This document shows positions 37,683-45,572 of a DNA stretch of 64,000 nt, piece after piece. Under the pieces are notes generated by a model. The model saw only the letters and a program-made list of their open reading frames with translations. It searched no databases and was not told where the DNA came from. Made by a program: the position numbers and the translations under genes. Within the stretch, counting starts at the first letter, position 1, and each line of letters opens with the position of its first letter. Source of the stretch: Pseudomonas knackmussii B13 (GTDB lineage Bacteria > Pseudomonadota > Gammaproteobacteria > Pseudomonadales > Pseudomonadaceae); assembly GCF_000689415.1 (NCBI RefSeq), contig NZ_HG322950.1, positions 5,525,501 through 5,589,500 on the forward strand, read 5' to 3'.

Positions 37683-37756
37683 GGCTCCCGCGTTCGCGGG
37701 AGTGACGTGATTGGGATGCGTTTTCTCCCGTGTCATCCCCGCGAACGCGGGGAACC
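37683..37756. repeat. Inverted pair of CCCGCGTTCGCGGG palindromes
   Basis: CTCCCGCGTTCGCGGGAG at 37685-37702 is followed by GTGAC. TCCCCGCGAACGCGGGGA at 37736-37753 is preceded by GTCA. The two are inverted near-copies of one 22-base unit, about 33 bases apart. The unit differs from the GTAGGAGC REP family elsewhere in the window and resembles a palindrome seen in many proteobacteria. Confidence 0.8.
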
Positions 37757-37777
37757 GGATAACCACAAACGGCAGCC

Positions 37778-38575
37778 TCAATCCCGATAATCCGGCTGGG
37801 TGCGGTCGAGCATGCGCAACAGCGCTTCCCAAGCCAGCTCGATGCCGTCCGGATCGCTCAGCTCGCCCTCGGCCAATGGCCGCTGCGGTTCGTTGAACTG
37901 CCGCTCGGTGCGCCGGCAGACCTCGTCCGGCGGGATCACCAGCTTGCCGCCGCCGGCCTGGGCGGCGATCTGGATGTCGCAGGCTTTCTCCAGGTAGTAC
38001 ATGCGCAGGAACGCCTGCTTCACGCTCTCGCCCACGGTCAGCAGGCCGTGGCTGCGCAGGATCATCCCCAGGTGGTCGCCGAGGTCGCGCACCAGGCGCT
38101 GCTGCTCGTCGAACGACAGGGCGATGCCTTCGTAGTCGTGGTAGCCGAGGCGGCCGTAGAACTCCATGGACATCTGGTTCAGCGGCAGCAGCCCGTCGGC
38201 TTGCGCCGCCACCGCGCATCCGGCGCGGGTGTGGGTATGCAGCACGCACTGGGCATCCTCGCGCGCCGCGTGGATGGCGCTGTGGATGACGAAGCCGGCC
38301 GGGTTGACCTTGTAGCGCGTCGGCTCGACCGGATTGCCGGCCAGGTCGATCTTCACCAGGCTCGACGCGGTGATCTCGTCGAACATCAGGCCGTACGGGT
38401 TGATCAGGAAATGGTGCTCGGGCCCGGGCAGGCGCACGGAGATGTGCGTGAAGATCAGGTCGCTCATGCGGAAGTGGGCGATCAGCCGGTAGCAGGCCGC
38501 CAGCTCCTCGCGCAGTTTCCACTCTTCAGGGCTGCAGGTTTCACGGGACGGCACGCTGGCCGCGATGGCTGTCAT
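37778..38575 (-). CDS. Class II aldolase/adducin-family protein
   Basis: A 265-aa member of the zinc-dependent class II aldolase/adducin fold. Zinc ligands are visible as His113 and His115 (VLHTHTRAG) and His176 (LRSHGLL). Family members include fuculose-phosphate aldolases, dehydratases and decarboxylases, and the adducin-like branch has no assigned reaction, so substrate is open. It is transcribed away from tolC and downstream of the ABC binding-protein gene, probably as one operon with it. It is part of an accessory block that interrupts the PAO1-like order. Confidence 0.85.
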   Translation of the reverse strand: MTAIAASVPSRETCSPEEWKLREELAACYRLIAHFRMSDLIFTHISVRLPGPEHHFLINPYGLMFDEITASSLVKIDLAGNPVEPTRYKVNPAGFVIHSAIHAAREDAQCVLHTHTRAGCAVAAQADGLLPLNQMSMEFYGRLGYHDYEGIALSFDEQQRLVRDLGDHLGMILRSHGLLTVGESVKQAFLRMYYLEKACDIQIAAQAGGGKLVIPPDEVCRRTERQFNEPQRPLAEGELSDPDGIELAWEALLRMLDRTQPDYRD

Positions 38576-38652
38576 TGTTGTTCTCCTTCGCCTCTACATG
38601 ACCGAGGCCGGCGGCGCGTTTGCGCGCCGCCGGCCTGTACCGGGGATCTCGA

Positions 38653-39696
38653 TTACTGCGCGGCCCAGGCGTTGAAGCGCTCTTCCAGCTCCTCGCCATG
38701 GTCGGCCCAGAACTCATCGTTCATCGCCAGGCCTACCGCCAGGTTGGCCGGCGCGGTCGGCACCCAGTGGGCGACGTCTGCAGGCAAGCGCTCGGCGGCC
38801 TGCTTGTTGGTCGGACCATAGGGGATGTTGCGCACGTAGTCGACCTGCGCATCGGCCTGGTTGGCGAAGGCGATGAAGCGCTTGGCCAGGTCGGCGTGCT
38901 GCGAGCCCTTGATGATCGCCCAGTAGTCCATGCCGTAGAGGCTGCCCGGCCAGACCAGGTCGAGGTTGCGCCCGGCCTTGTGCGCGTCGGCGATGCGCCC
39001 GGTGTAGGCGGTGGTCATGGTCACGTCGCCGGCGGCCAGCCACTGCGGCGGTTGCGCGCCGGCTTCCCACCACTGGATCGACGGCTTGATCTGGTCGAGC
39101 TTGGCGAAGGCGCGGTCGACCCCGGCCTTGGTCGAGAGCACCTGGTAGACGTCCGCTGCCTTGACCCCGTCGGCCATCAGGGCGAACTCCAGGTTGTACT
39201 CGGCGCGCTTGCGCAGGCCGCGCTTGCCGGGGAATTTCTGCAGGTCCCAGAAATCGTTCCAGCCGGTCGGCGCGGTCTTCAGCTTGTCGGCGTCGTAGGC
39301 GATGGCCACGCCCCACACCAATGCCGCCGAACCGCACTCCTTGGCCGAGTTGGGAATCAGTTGGTCGGAGCCGCCGACGGCCTTCCAGTCCAGCGGCTCG
39401 AACATGCCCAGGTCGCAGTTGCGCGCCAGGTCCGGCCCCTCGATCTGCACCACGTCCCAGTCGGTGTGGCCGGTGTCGACCATCACCTTGATGCGCGCCA
39501 TCTCGCCGTTGTACTCGGCCTGGGTCAGCTTGGCCCCGCTGGCCTTGGCGAAAGGCTGGAAGAACGCGGCGTCCTGGGCTTTCTGCCCGGCACCGCCGTA
39601 ACCGACCACGACCATGCTGTCCTGCGCCTGGGCGCTGGCCAGGCCGAGCCCCAGAAGCAGCAGCAAAGGTTGCATAGCGAACTTGCGCGAAATCAT
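38653..39696 (-). CDS. ABC transporter substrate-binding protein (PotD/family 1 type), orphan
   Basis: A 347-aa periplasmic binding protein with a Sec signal ending AQAQD (about residue 25). Motifs such as VVGYGGAGQKAQDAAFF, DWDVVQIEGPDLARNCD, and DYWAIIKGSQHADLAKRFIAFA are typical of the spermidine/putrescine-type (SBP_bac) family. ATG 39696 is chosen because it gives the signal peptide; the open frame extends 51 unlike codons upstream. No permease or ATPase gene is adjacent, so it must share a transporter encoded elsewhere or act as a sensor. Polyamines, betaines and related amines are common ligands of this family. Confidence 0.85.
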   Translation of the reverse strand: MISRKFAMQPLLLLLGLGLASAQAQDSMVVVGYGGAGQKAQDAAFFQPFAKASGAKLTQAEYNGEMARIKVMVDTGHTDWDVVQIEGPDLARNCDLGMFEPLDWKAVGGSDQLIPNSAKECGSAALVWGVAIAYDADKLKTAPTGWNDFWDLQKFPGKRGLRKRAEYNLEFALMADGVKAADVYQVLSTKAGVDRAFAKLDQIKPSIQWWEAGAQPPQWLAAGDVTMTTAYTGRIADAHKAGRNLDLVWPGSLYGMDYWAIIKGSQHADLAKRFIAFANQADAQVDYVRNIPYGPTNKQAAERLPADVAHWVPTAPANLAVGLAMNDEFWADHGEELEERFNAWAAQ

Positions 39697-39977
39697 CAGG
39701 CGGACCCTCTTCGAGTGCGAGCCGTGGCCGACGCTGCGACACCACGGCAGGAGTGGTTCGGGCGTACCGGTACAACACTCGGAGGAAGGCGGCGGGCAGT
39801 TGGCGCCAGGCGCTCGCAGCGAAGCGGAATCGCTGGCGAACGGTAGCACCGCGAAAAGCGGTTCATACGCATCTCCTCTTGTAGTTGTTGTGGAGCACGT
39901 CGCGAGTTGCGCCGCCGTCGATGACGTCGGCGTGGAATGGAAACTACTCAGTCACTTTTAAAAAAACAAGTTGATTT

Positions 39978-39992
39978 TTTACTGGTGGTAAA
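39978..39992. promoter_or_regulatory. Candidate operator in the divergent gap of the accessory island
   Basis: TTTACTGGTGGTAAA is a perfect five-base inverted repeat in an AT-rich patch (about 39950-40000) that stands out in GC-rich DNA. It lies in the 344-base gap between the divergent binding-protein (start 39696) and cupin (start 40041) genes. The overlapping ACTTTTAAAAAAACAAGT also has inverted ACTT/AAGT ends. The XRE-cupin regulator at the end of the cluster is the likely ligand-responsive protein to bind here. The rest of the gap (39697-39940) shows no other feature. Confidence 0.4.
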
Positions 39993-40040
39993 TTTTCATG
40001 AGGGCACGTTAGATCGCCATTGCGTGCCCAGGAGTCCCCC

Positions 40041-40391
40041 GTGTCCGAAGTCATCCACTTCCAGCGCTCCGCCCTGCAGTTCCAGCCCTACGGCGGCCAG
40101 CCCGTCGAACGGGCAGCCCTGTGCCGCCTGATCGGCGCGGCCGACAGCCAGACCATGGGCGCCGGCATCGCCTGCTTCGACGGCTGCTCGATCGAGTGGA
40201 CGGTGCTCTACGACGAGCTGATCGTGGTGCTGGAAGGCCACTTCCGCCTGCGCCTGGGAGACCGCGTCGTCGAAGCCGGGCCGGGCGACGTGATCTGGGT
40301 GCCGGAACACACGGCGCTGGCCTATGAGGGCGAGCAGGCCCGCGTGTTCTACGCGCTCTACCCGGTGGACTGGCAGACCCGCAACGCCTGA
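40041..40391 (+). CDS. EutQ-like cupin protein
   Basis: A 116-aa single-domain cupin. Motifs are WTVLYDELIVVLEGHFRLRLGD (in two runs) and PGDVIWVPEHTALAYEG. It resembles the cupin part of ethanolamine-utilization protein EutQ, whose members bind small ligands or phosphorylated acetate; the metal-binding His set is poor. GTG 40041 (reading VSEVIHFQ) has AGGAG eight bases upstream, so I prefer it to an upstream in-frame start at 40020. It is first gene of the plus-strand arm of the accessory island, 54 bases before the oxidoreductase. Confidence 0.78.
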   Translation: MSEVIHFQRSALQFQPYGGQPVERAALCRLIGAADSQTMGAGIACFDGCSIEWTVLYDELIVVLEGHFRLRLGDRVVEAGPGDVIWVPEHTALAYEGEQARVFYALYPVDWQTRNA

Positions 40392-40445
40392 CAGCTCCCA
40401 CGAACAAGCAGTCCAACAGAACGACAAGAAAGGACGAAGTCCGCG

Positions 40446-42395
40446 ATGAATGCCTTCCCGCACCTGTTCAGCCCGCTCGAGATCCGTGGCAAGCGCCTGA
40501 AGAACCGCATCATGTCCACCGGACACGACACCTCGATGCCCACCGACAACCTGGTCAACGACCCATTGGTGGCCTACCACCAGGCCCGCGCCAAGGGCGG
40601 CGCCGGGCTGATCGTCATGCAGGTGGCGGGCGTCCACGACAGCGCGCGCTACACCTCGCATGTGCTGATGGCCACCGACGACGAGTGCATCCCCGGCTAC
40701 CGCCGCGTCGCCGAGGCCTGCCATGCCGAAGGCACGGTGGTGCTGTCGCAGATCTTCCACCCCGGGCGCGAGATCATGGAGTCCGCCGACGGCCTGCTGG
40801 CCGTGGCCTACTCCGCCTCCGCCTCACCCAACGAGCGCTTCCGCGTGATGCCACGCGAACTGAGCCAGAAGCTGATCGACGAGATCGTCGCCGGCTACGC
40901 GGCCGCCGCGCGCCGCCTGTACACCGCCGGGCTGGACGGCGTGGAAGTGGTCGCCAGCCACGGCTACCTGCCGGCGCAGTTCCTCAACCCGCGGGTGAAC
41001 CGCCGCAGCGACGGCTACAACGGCGACCTCGACGCCCGCCTGCGCTTCCTCCGCGAAGTGCTGGCCGCCGTGCGCGCCGCCACCGGCGAAGACTTCATCA
41101 TCGGCCTGCGCATCTCCGCCGACGAACGCGATCCGGAAGGCCTGACCGAAGACGAATCGCTGCAGGCCGTGATGCGCCTGCAGGGCGAGTTGGACTACGT
41201 ACACATAGTCGCCGGCACCTCCGCCTCCCTCGGCGGCGCCATCCACATCGTCCCGCCGATGGCCATCGAGGCCGCCTACCTGGCGAACGAGGCGGCGACC
41301 TTCAAGTCGCGCCTGGACATCCCGCTGTTCGTCACCGGGCGCATCAACCAGCCGCAGGAAGCGGAGCTGATCATCGCCCGCGGCCAGGCCGACGTCTGCG
41401 GCATGACCCGCGCGCTGATCTGCGACCCGGAGATGCCGAACAAGACCGAAACCGGCCATGTCGAGAACGTGCGCGCCTGCATCGCCTGCAACCAGGCGTG
41501 CATCGGCCACTTCCACCGTGGCTTGCCGATTTCCTGCATCCAGCGCCCGGAGACCGGCCGCGAGCTGCAGTACGGCCATATCGAACCGGCAGCCCGGCGC
41601 AAGCGCGTACTGGTGGTCGGCGGCGGCCCTGCCGGCATGAAAGCCGCGGCAGTCGCTGCACAGCGCGGCCATGAGGTGACACTGTGCGAGGCCTCCGCGC
41701 AACTTGGCGGCCAGGTCAACCTGGCGCAACTGCTGCCACGCCGCGCCGAATTCGGCGGCGCCTCGACCAACCTGCAGCGCGAGATGCAGCTGGCCGGTGT
41801 TGAAGTCCGCCGCAACACCCGCGTCGACCGCGCCCTGGTCGAGGCGGAAAAACCGGACGTGGTGATAGTCGCGACCGGCGCCAAGCCCTACTGGCCGCCC
41901 TTCGAGCGCGGCGGCGAATTGCAGGTGGTGGACGCCTGGCAGGTGCTGCGCGGTGAAGTGAAGGTCGGCCGCTCGGTGCTGATCTCCGACTGGCGCGCGG
42001 ACTGGATCGCCCCGGGGATCGCCGAGCAATTGGTGCGCGCCGGCCACCAGGTGCAGCTCGCGGTCAACGGCACCCACGCCGGCGAGAGCCTACCGCTCTA
42101 CGTGCGCGACCACATGGCCGGCGAGCTGCACCGCCTGGGTATTCCGATCACCACTTATGCGCGGCTGTACGGCTGCGACGACAGCAGCGTCTACCTGCAG
42201 CACACCGCCAGCGGCGAGCCGATGATCGTCGAGGACATCGACACCCTGGTGCTGTGCCAGGGCCACGAGCCGGTGGACGAACTGGCCGAGCAACTGGAAG
42301 GCCTGGTGGAGTTCCGCCGCATCGGCGACTGCCTGGCGCCACGCACCGTGGAGGAAGCCATCTTCGAGGGGCTCAAGGCCGGCTGGGCGATCTGA
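40446..42395 (+). CDS. FMN/4Fe-4S/FAD two-domain oxidoreductase (trimethylamine-dehydrogenase / 2,4-dienoyl-CoA reductase type)
   Basis: A 649-aa enzyme with an old-yellow-enzyme TIM barrel (about residues 1-340), a 4Fe-4S site at Cys345, Cys348, Cys352 and Cys364 (CIACNQAC...C), and a C-terminal FAD/NAD domain beginning VLVVGGGPAGMKA (about 386 on). The architecture is shared by trimethylamine dehydrogenase, dimethylglycine demethylase DgcA, the N-methylproline demethylase StcD group, and 2,4-dienoyl-CoA reductase. With an amine-type binding protein and EutQ-like cupin nearby, N-demethylation of a small amine or betaine seems more likely than fatty-acid reduction, but that is inference. Confidence 0.82.
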   Translation: MNAFPHLFSPLEIRGKRLKNRIMSTGHDTSMPTDNLVNDPLVAYHQARAKGGAGLIVMQVAGVHDSARYTSHVLMATDDECIPGYRRVAEACHAEGTVVLSQIFHPGREIMESADGLLAVAYSASASPNERFRVMPRELSQKLIDEIVAGYAAAARRLYTAGLDGVEVVASHGYLPAQFLNPRVNRRSDGYNGDLDARLRFLREVLAAVRAATGEDFIIGLRISADERDPEGLTEDESLQAVMRLQGELDYVHIVAGTSASLGGAIHIVPPMAIEAAYLANEAATFKSRLDIPLFVTGRINQPQEAELIIARGQADVCGMTRALICDPEMPNKTETGHVENVRACIACNQACIGHFHRGLPISCIQRPETGRELQYGHIEPAARRKRVLVVGGGPAGMKAAAVAAQRGHEVTLCEASAQLGGQVNLAQLLPRRAEFGGASTNLQREMQLAGVEVRRNTRVDRALVEAEKPDVVIVATGAKPYWPPFERGGELQVVDAWQVLRGEVKVGRSVLISDWRADWIAPGIAEQLVRAGHQVQLAVNGTHAGESLPLYVRDHMAGELHRLGIPITTYARLYGCDDSSVYLQHTASGEPMIVEDIDTLVLCQGHEPVDELAEQLEGLVEFRRIGDCLAPRTVEEAIFEGLKAGWAI

Positions 42396-42415
42396 AGAAC
42401 GGAAGGCATTCCCCT

Positions 42416-42461
42416 GTAGGAGCGCGCCATGCGCGCGATCGCGGGCAGGGCCCGCTCCTAC
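42416..42461. repeat. REP pair downstream of the flavin oxidoreductase
   Basis: GTAGGAGCGCGCCATGCGCG at 42416-42439 (24-base unit) abuts an inverted unit ATCGCGGGCAGGGCCCGCTC at 42438-42461, sharing two bases. No spacer is present, unlike the pairs at 32382 and 33785. Confidence 0.75.
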
Positions 42462-42540
42462 AGGAACTGTGCGCGAACGTCCCAAGGCACAGCGCTTTGT
42501 TTAGAATGCCCGACGACCGAATCGCCAGGACCCTCGCCGC

Positions 42541-43134
42541 ATGAGCCCGAAAGCCCCGCAGGAAGCACCCGCCAGCCCCGAAGCGCAGTTCCTCGGCACG
42601 CGCATCCGCGGCCTGCGCAAGCGTCGCGGCATGACCCTGGCCGAGCTGGCCGAACAGAGCCAGCTCACCGCCGGCTACATCAGCCAGCTGGAACGCAACC
42701 TGGCTTATCCGTCGATCCCGGCACTGTTCAACATCGCACGCAGCCTGGGCGTGACCATCCAGTGGTTCTTCGCCAGCGAAGTGCAGGTCGACCCGGCCGA
42801 CGCCGGCTACGTGGTACGGCGCAATGCGCGCACCAGCGTGCATTACGAGGACGGCATCGTCGACGAGTTGCTCAGCCCGCAGCCCAGCCGCCAGCTGGAA
42901 ATGATCCACTCGCGCTTCCCGCCGGGCGCGTACAGCCAGCAGAGCTACAGCCACGATGGCGAGGAAGCCGGCCACATCCTCAGCGGCACCTTCGAACTCT
43001 GGGTCGGCGACAGGCACTTCGTGCTCAACGAAGGCGACAGCTTCAGCTACTCGAGCCAGGAGCCGCACCGCTACGGCAACCCGGGGGACGTGGATACCGT
43101 GGTGCTCTGGGTGATCACCCCGCCGACGTTCTGA
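42541..43134 (+). CDS. XRE-family regulator with C-terminal cupin
   Basis: A 197-aa transcription factor. The helix-turn-helix is at about residues 20-75 (MTLAELAEQSQLTAGYISQLER and IPALFNIARSLGV). A cupin sensor domain occupies about 110-190 (HILSGTFELWVGDR, LNEGDSFSYSSQEPHRYGN). Such XRE-cupin proteins control use of amines, polyamines or short dipeptides in pseudomonads, usually as local repressors. It lies 145 bases after the oxidoreductase in the same direction, separated by a REP pair and with a possible TAGAAT -10 at 42502-42507. The likely targets are the two divergent arms of this island. Confidence 0.86.
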   Translation: MSPKAPQEAPASPEAQFLGTRIRGLRKRRGMTLAELAEQSQLTAGYISQLERNLAYPSIPALFNIARSLGVTIQWFFASEVQVDPADAGYVVRRNARTSVHYEDGIVDELLSPQPSRQLEMIHSRFPPGAYSQQSYSHDGEEAGHILSGTFELWVGDRHFVLNEGDSFSYSSQEPHRYGNPGDVDTVVLWVITPPTF

Positions 43135-43147
43135 GCAGGCGCATTTT

Positions 43148-43230
43148 TCGCGGATAAGATCCGCTCCTACAGGATTGCGCGCTACACAGGTGACTCCCTG
43201 TGCGCGATCGCGGGCATGGCCCGCTCCTAC
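43148..43230. repeat. Two REP units in direct orientation before the waaA 3' end
   Basis: TCGCGGATAAGATCCGCTCC+TAC at 43148-43170 and ATCGCGGGCATGGCCCGCTC+CTAC at 43207-43230 point the same way. They fill the gap between the convergent XRE-cupin and waaA genes. Confidence 0.75.
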
Positions 43231-43242
43231 AAGGAGCTGCGA

Positions 43243-44511
43243 TCAGCCGATCTGTTTGGCCAATCCATCGAGCAGGCGGGTCAGTGCGCCCTGGTTGGCC
43301 CGCAGCACACCTAAGCCGGCCTCGACCATCTCGCGGGTGATCTCCGGCTGCTCCCAGAGCTGCCCGACGGCGACTGCCAGGGTCGGTGCATCCAGCACTT
43401 CGCGCAGCGCGCCGACTTCGCGCAATTGCGCGGCGATCTCGAGGAAGTTGAACAGCTGCGGGCCGGAGAGCACCGGTTTGCCCAGCGCCGCTGGCTCCAG
43501 CAGGTTGTGCCCGCCATTGGGCACCAGGCTGCCGCCGACGAAGGCGACATCGGCCAGGGCGTAGAGGAACAGCAGTTCGCCCATTGTGTCGCCGAGCAGT
43601 ACCTGGGTCTGCGCAGACACAGGCTCGCCGGCGGAACGGCGCACGGTGGCGAGACCGGCACCGCGGCAGAGTTCGAACACAGCGTTGAAGCGCTCCGGGT
43701 GGCGCGGCACCAGGATCAGCAGCGCGGCCGGGTTCTGCTCCAGCAGCTTGCGATGGGCGGCGAGGATGATTTCGTCCTCGCCCGCATGGGTGCTCGCGGC
43801 GATCCACACCGGCCGCTGCGTGGCCTGCCACTCTTCGCGCAGGGCGGCAGCGCGGACCGGCAATTCGGGGGCGATGCTCAGGTCGAACTTGATCGAGCCG
43901 GTCACGCTCACGCATTCCGGACGCGCGCCCAGGCGGCGGAAGCGTTCGGCCTCGGCCTCGGTCTGCACAGCGAGCCAACTCAGTTCGCCGAGCATCGGCC
44001 GGGTCAGCCGCTCGAAGCGTGCATAGCCGCGCGCCGAACGCTCGGAGAGGCGCGCATTGGCCAGCGCCACCGGAATGCCACGGCGGGCGCACTGGTGAAT
44101 GTGATTCGGCCAGAGTTCGGTTTCCATGATCACCGCCAGGCGCGGCTGCACCTTGCGCAGGAAGCGCGCGGCCGCCCAGGGCAGGTCGTAGGGCAGGTAG
44201 CAGTGCTGCACGCTGTCGCCGAACATCGCGCGGATGCGCTCGGAGCCGGTCGGCGTCATGCAGGTAACGGTGATCGGCAGCTGTGGATAACGCTGCTGCA
44301 GCTCGCGAATCATCGGCGCGGCGGCGATGCTCTCGCCCACTGACACCGCATGCACCCAGATGCCGCCGGGCTGCATCTTCGGCAGGCCGAAGGAGAAACG
44401 CTCGCGGATGCGCCTGGCATAGGCCGGCGCCTTGCGCGAACGCAGGAACAGGCGCACCGCGACCAGCGGCAGGCCCAGGTGGAACAGCAGGGTATAGAGG
44501 GTCCGGTTCAT
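43243..44511 (-). CDS. waaA: 3-deoxy-D-manno-octulosonic acid (Kdo) transferase WaaA
   Basis: Inner-membrane glycosyltransferase (422 aa) adding Kdo residues from CMP-Kdo to lipid IVA. An N-terminal anchor (about residues 3-23) precedes the GT30 domain. WVHAVSVGESIAAAP holds the catalytic Glu, and GGSLVPNGGHNLLEPAALG the CMP-Kdo site. ATG 44511 (MNRTLYTLL) is the family start. The open frame extends 18 unlike codons upstream. It is separated from the main LPS block by nine genes, as in PAO1 (about PA4988). Confidence 0.95.
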   Translation of the reverse strand: MNRTLYTLLFHLGLPLVAVRLFLRSRKAPAYARRIRERFSFGLPKMQPGGIWVHAVSVGESIAAAPMIRELQQRYPQLPITVTCMTPTGSERIRAMFGDSVQHCYLPYDLPWAAARFLRKVQPRLAVIMETELWPNHIHQCARRGIPVALANARLSERSARGYARFERLTRPMLGELSWLAVQTEAEAERFRRLGARPECVSVTGSIKFDLSIAPELPVRAAALREEWQATQRPVWIAASTHAGEDEIILAAHRKLLEQNPAALLILVPRHPERFNAVFELCRGAGLATVRRSAGEPVSAQTQVLLGDTMGELLFLYALADVAFVGGSLVPNGGHNLLEPAALGKPVLSGPQLFNFLEIAAQLREVGALREVLDAPTLAVAVGQLWEQPEITREMVEAGLGVLRANQGALTRLLDGLAKQIG

Positions 44512-44551
44512 GGCGGCGGAGAGTAGCAAATAACGTCCGGACGTTCGCGGA

Positions 44552-44578
44552 CGCGTGCCACGCATGCTCGCTCCTACA
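44552..44578. repeat. Degraded REP unit upstream of waaA
   Basis: CGCGTGCCACGCATGCTCGC+TCCTAC keeps the GCTCCTAC tail and an imperfect palindrome. It lies in the waaA-LysR gap and might overlap the waaA promoter region. Confidence 0.5.
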
Positions 44579-44584
44579 ACCGCG

Positions 44585-45463
44585 TCATTCCTTCAAATGC
44601 TCGGCGAGCCATCCCCCCAGCCACTCCGCCGCCGGCCCCAGCGGCTCGTCGCGGCGCCAGACCAGCTCCACCACCAGCGGTGGCGGCGTCCAGTCGCTGT
44701 CCAGTTCCACCAGCAGCGACTGGTAGGCCGGGTACTGCGCCACGTGGCGCGGCAGCCAGGCCCAGCCGAGGTCGCGCATCAGCAGTTCGGCCATGGCGTA
44801 GAAGCTGTCGGCGCGCCAGACCAGCGGGCTGATCTGCTCGCCGCCGGGGTAGTGGCTGTCCTGCGGCGCCATCAGCAGCTGGCGGTGCCGCGCCAGCTCG
44901 CGGCGGTCCGCATAGTCCAGGCTGGCCAGGGCATGGCCGGCGCCGCATACGGTAACCATCTCGATGGTGCCCAGGCGCTGGCGTTCCAGTTCCTTCGGCA
45001 TGCCTTCGTGGTGGAACAGCAGGCCAAGATCGGCGCGCCGTTCGAGGAGTTTGCGCGCCACGTCGCCCTGGGCGCCGCTGGCCAGTTGCACCTCGAGGGT
45101 GGGAAACGCCTGCGCCAGCGCCTGCAGGCTGGAAAGCACCGGCTGGTAGGGCATCGCCTCGTCCTGGGCCAGGCGCAGGCGCGCCTCCTGCCCGCGGACC
45201 AGGGCCATGGCGCGGCTCTCAAGGCGCTCGCATTGGCGCAGCACTTCGCGCGCTTCGTCGAGCAGCGCCCTGCCCTCCTGGGTCAACACTGGCTGGCGGC
45301 CGCTGCTGCGTTCGAACAGGCTGACACCCAGGTCGCTCTCCAGCATCGCGATGGACGAGCTCACTGCCGACTGCACGCGCTTGAGCTGTCGCGCCGCGGC
45401 GGAGAAGGACGACTGCTCGGCGACGCTGACGAACAGGCGCAACTGGTCGAGGTTCCACTGCAT
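44585..45463 (-). CDS. LysR-family transcriptional regulator
   Basis: A 292-aa LysR regulator. The winged helix-turn-helix (about residues 1-60) contains SFSAAARQLKRVQSAVSSSI. The substrate-binding co-inducer domain follows (about 88-290). It is divergent from emrE, and a 23-base palindrome of the LysR type lies directly before its ATG, so autorepression and control of emrE are likely. The GGAG of its ribosome site lies inside the palindrome. The same gene pair is at about PA4989-PA4990 in PAO1 as I recall. The inducer is unknown. Confidence 0.9.
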   Translation of the reverse strand: MQWNLDQLRLFVSVAEQSSFSAAARQLKRVQSAVSSSIAMLESDLGVSLFERSSGRQPVLTQEGRALLDEAREVLRQCERLESRAMALVRGQEARLRLAQDEAMPYQPVLSSLQALAQAFPTLEVQLASGAQGDVARKLLERRADLGLLFHHEGMPKELERQRLGTIEMVTVCGAGHALASLDYADRRELARHRQLLMAPQDSHYPGGEQISPLVWRADSFYAMAELLMRDLGWAWLPRHVAQYPAYQSLLVELDSDWTPPPLVVELVWRRDEPLGPAAEWLGGWLAEHLKE

Positions 45464-45464
45464 A

Positions 45465-45487
45465 GCCTATCTCCATATCAGATAGGC
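45465..45487. promoter_or_regulatory. LysR-type operator between the LysR gene and emrE
   Basis: GCCTATCT and AGATAGGC are perfect eight-base arms around a seven-base centre. The core fits ATC-N9-GAT, a classical LysR box (T-N11-A). It starts two bases before the LysR gene's start codon and lies 86 bases before emrE, so bound regulator would cover the LysR ribosome site. Confidence 0.72.
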
Positions 45488-45572
45488 AATGACTTTATCC
45501 CATCATCCAGGCGACTAGAATGGCCTCCAGTTTCAACAGGGCCACCACAGCTCGCCCAGGGGAGGACAGAAC

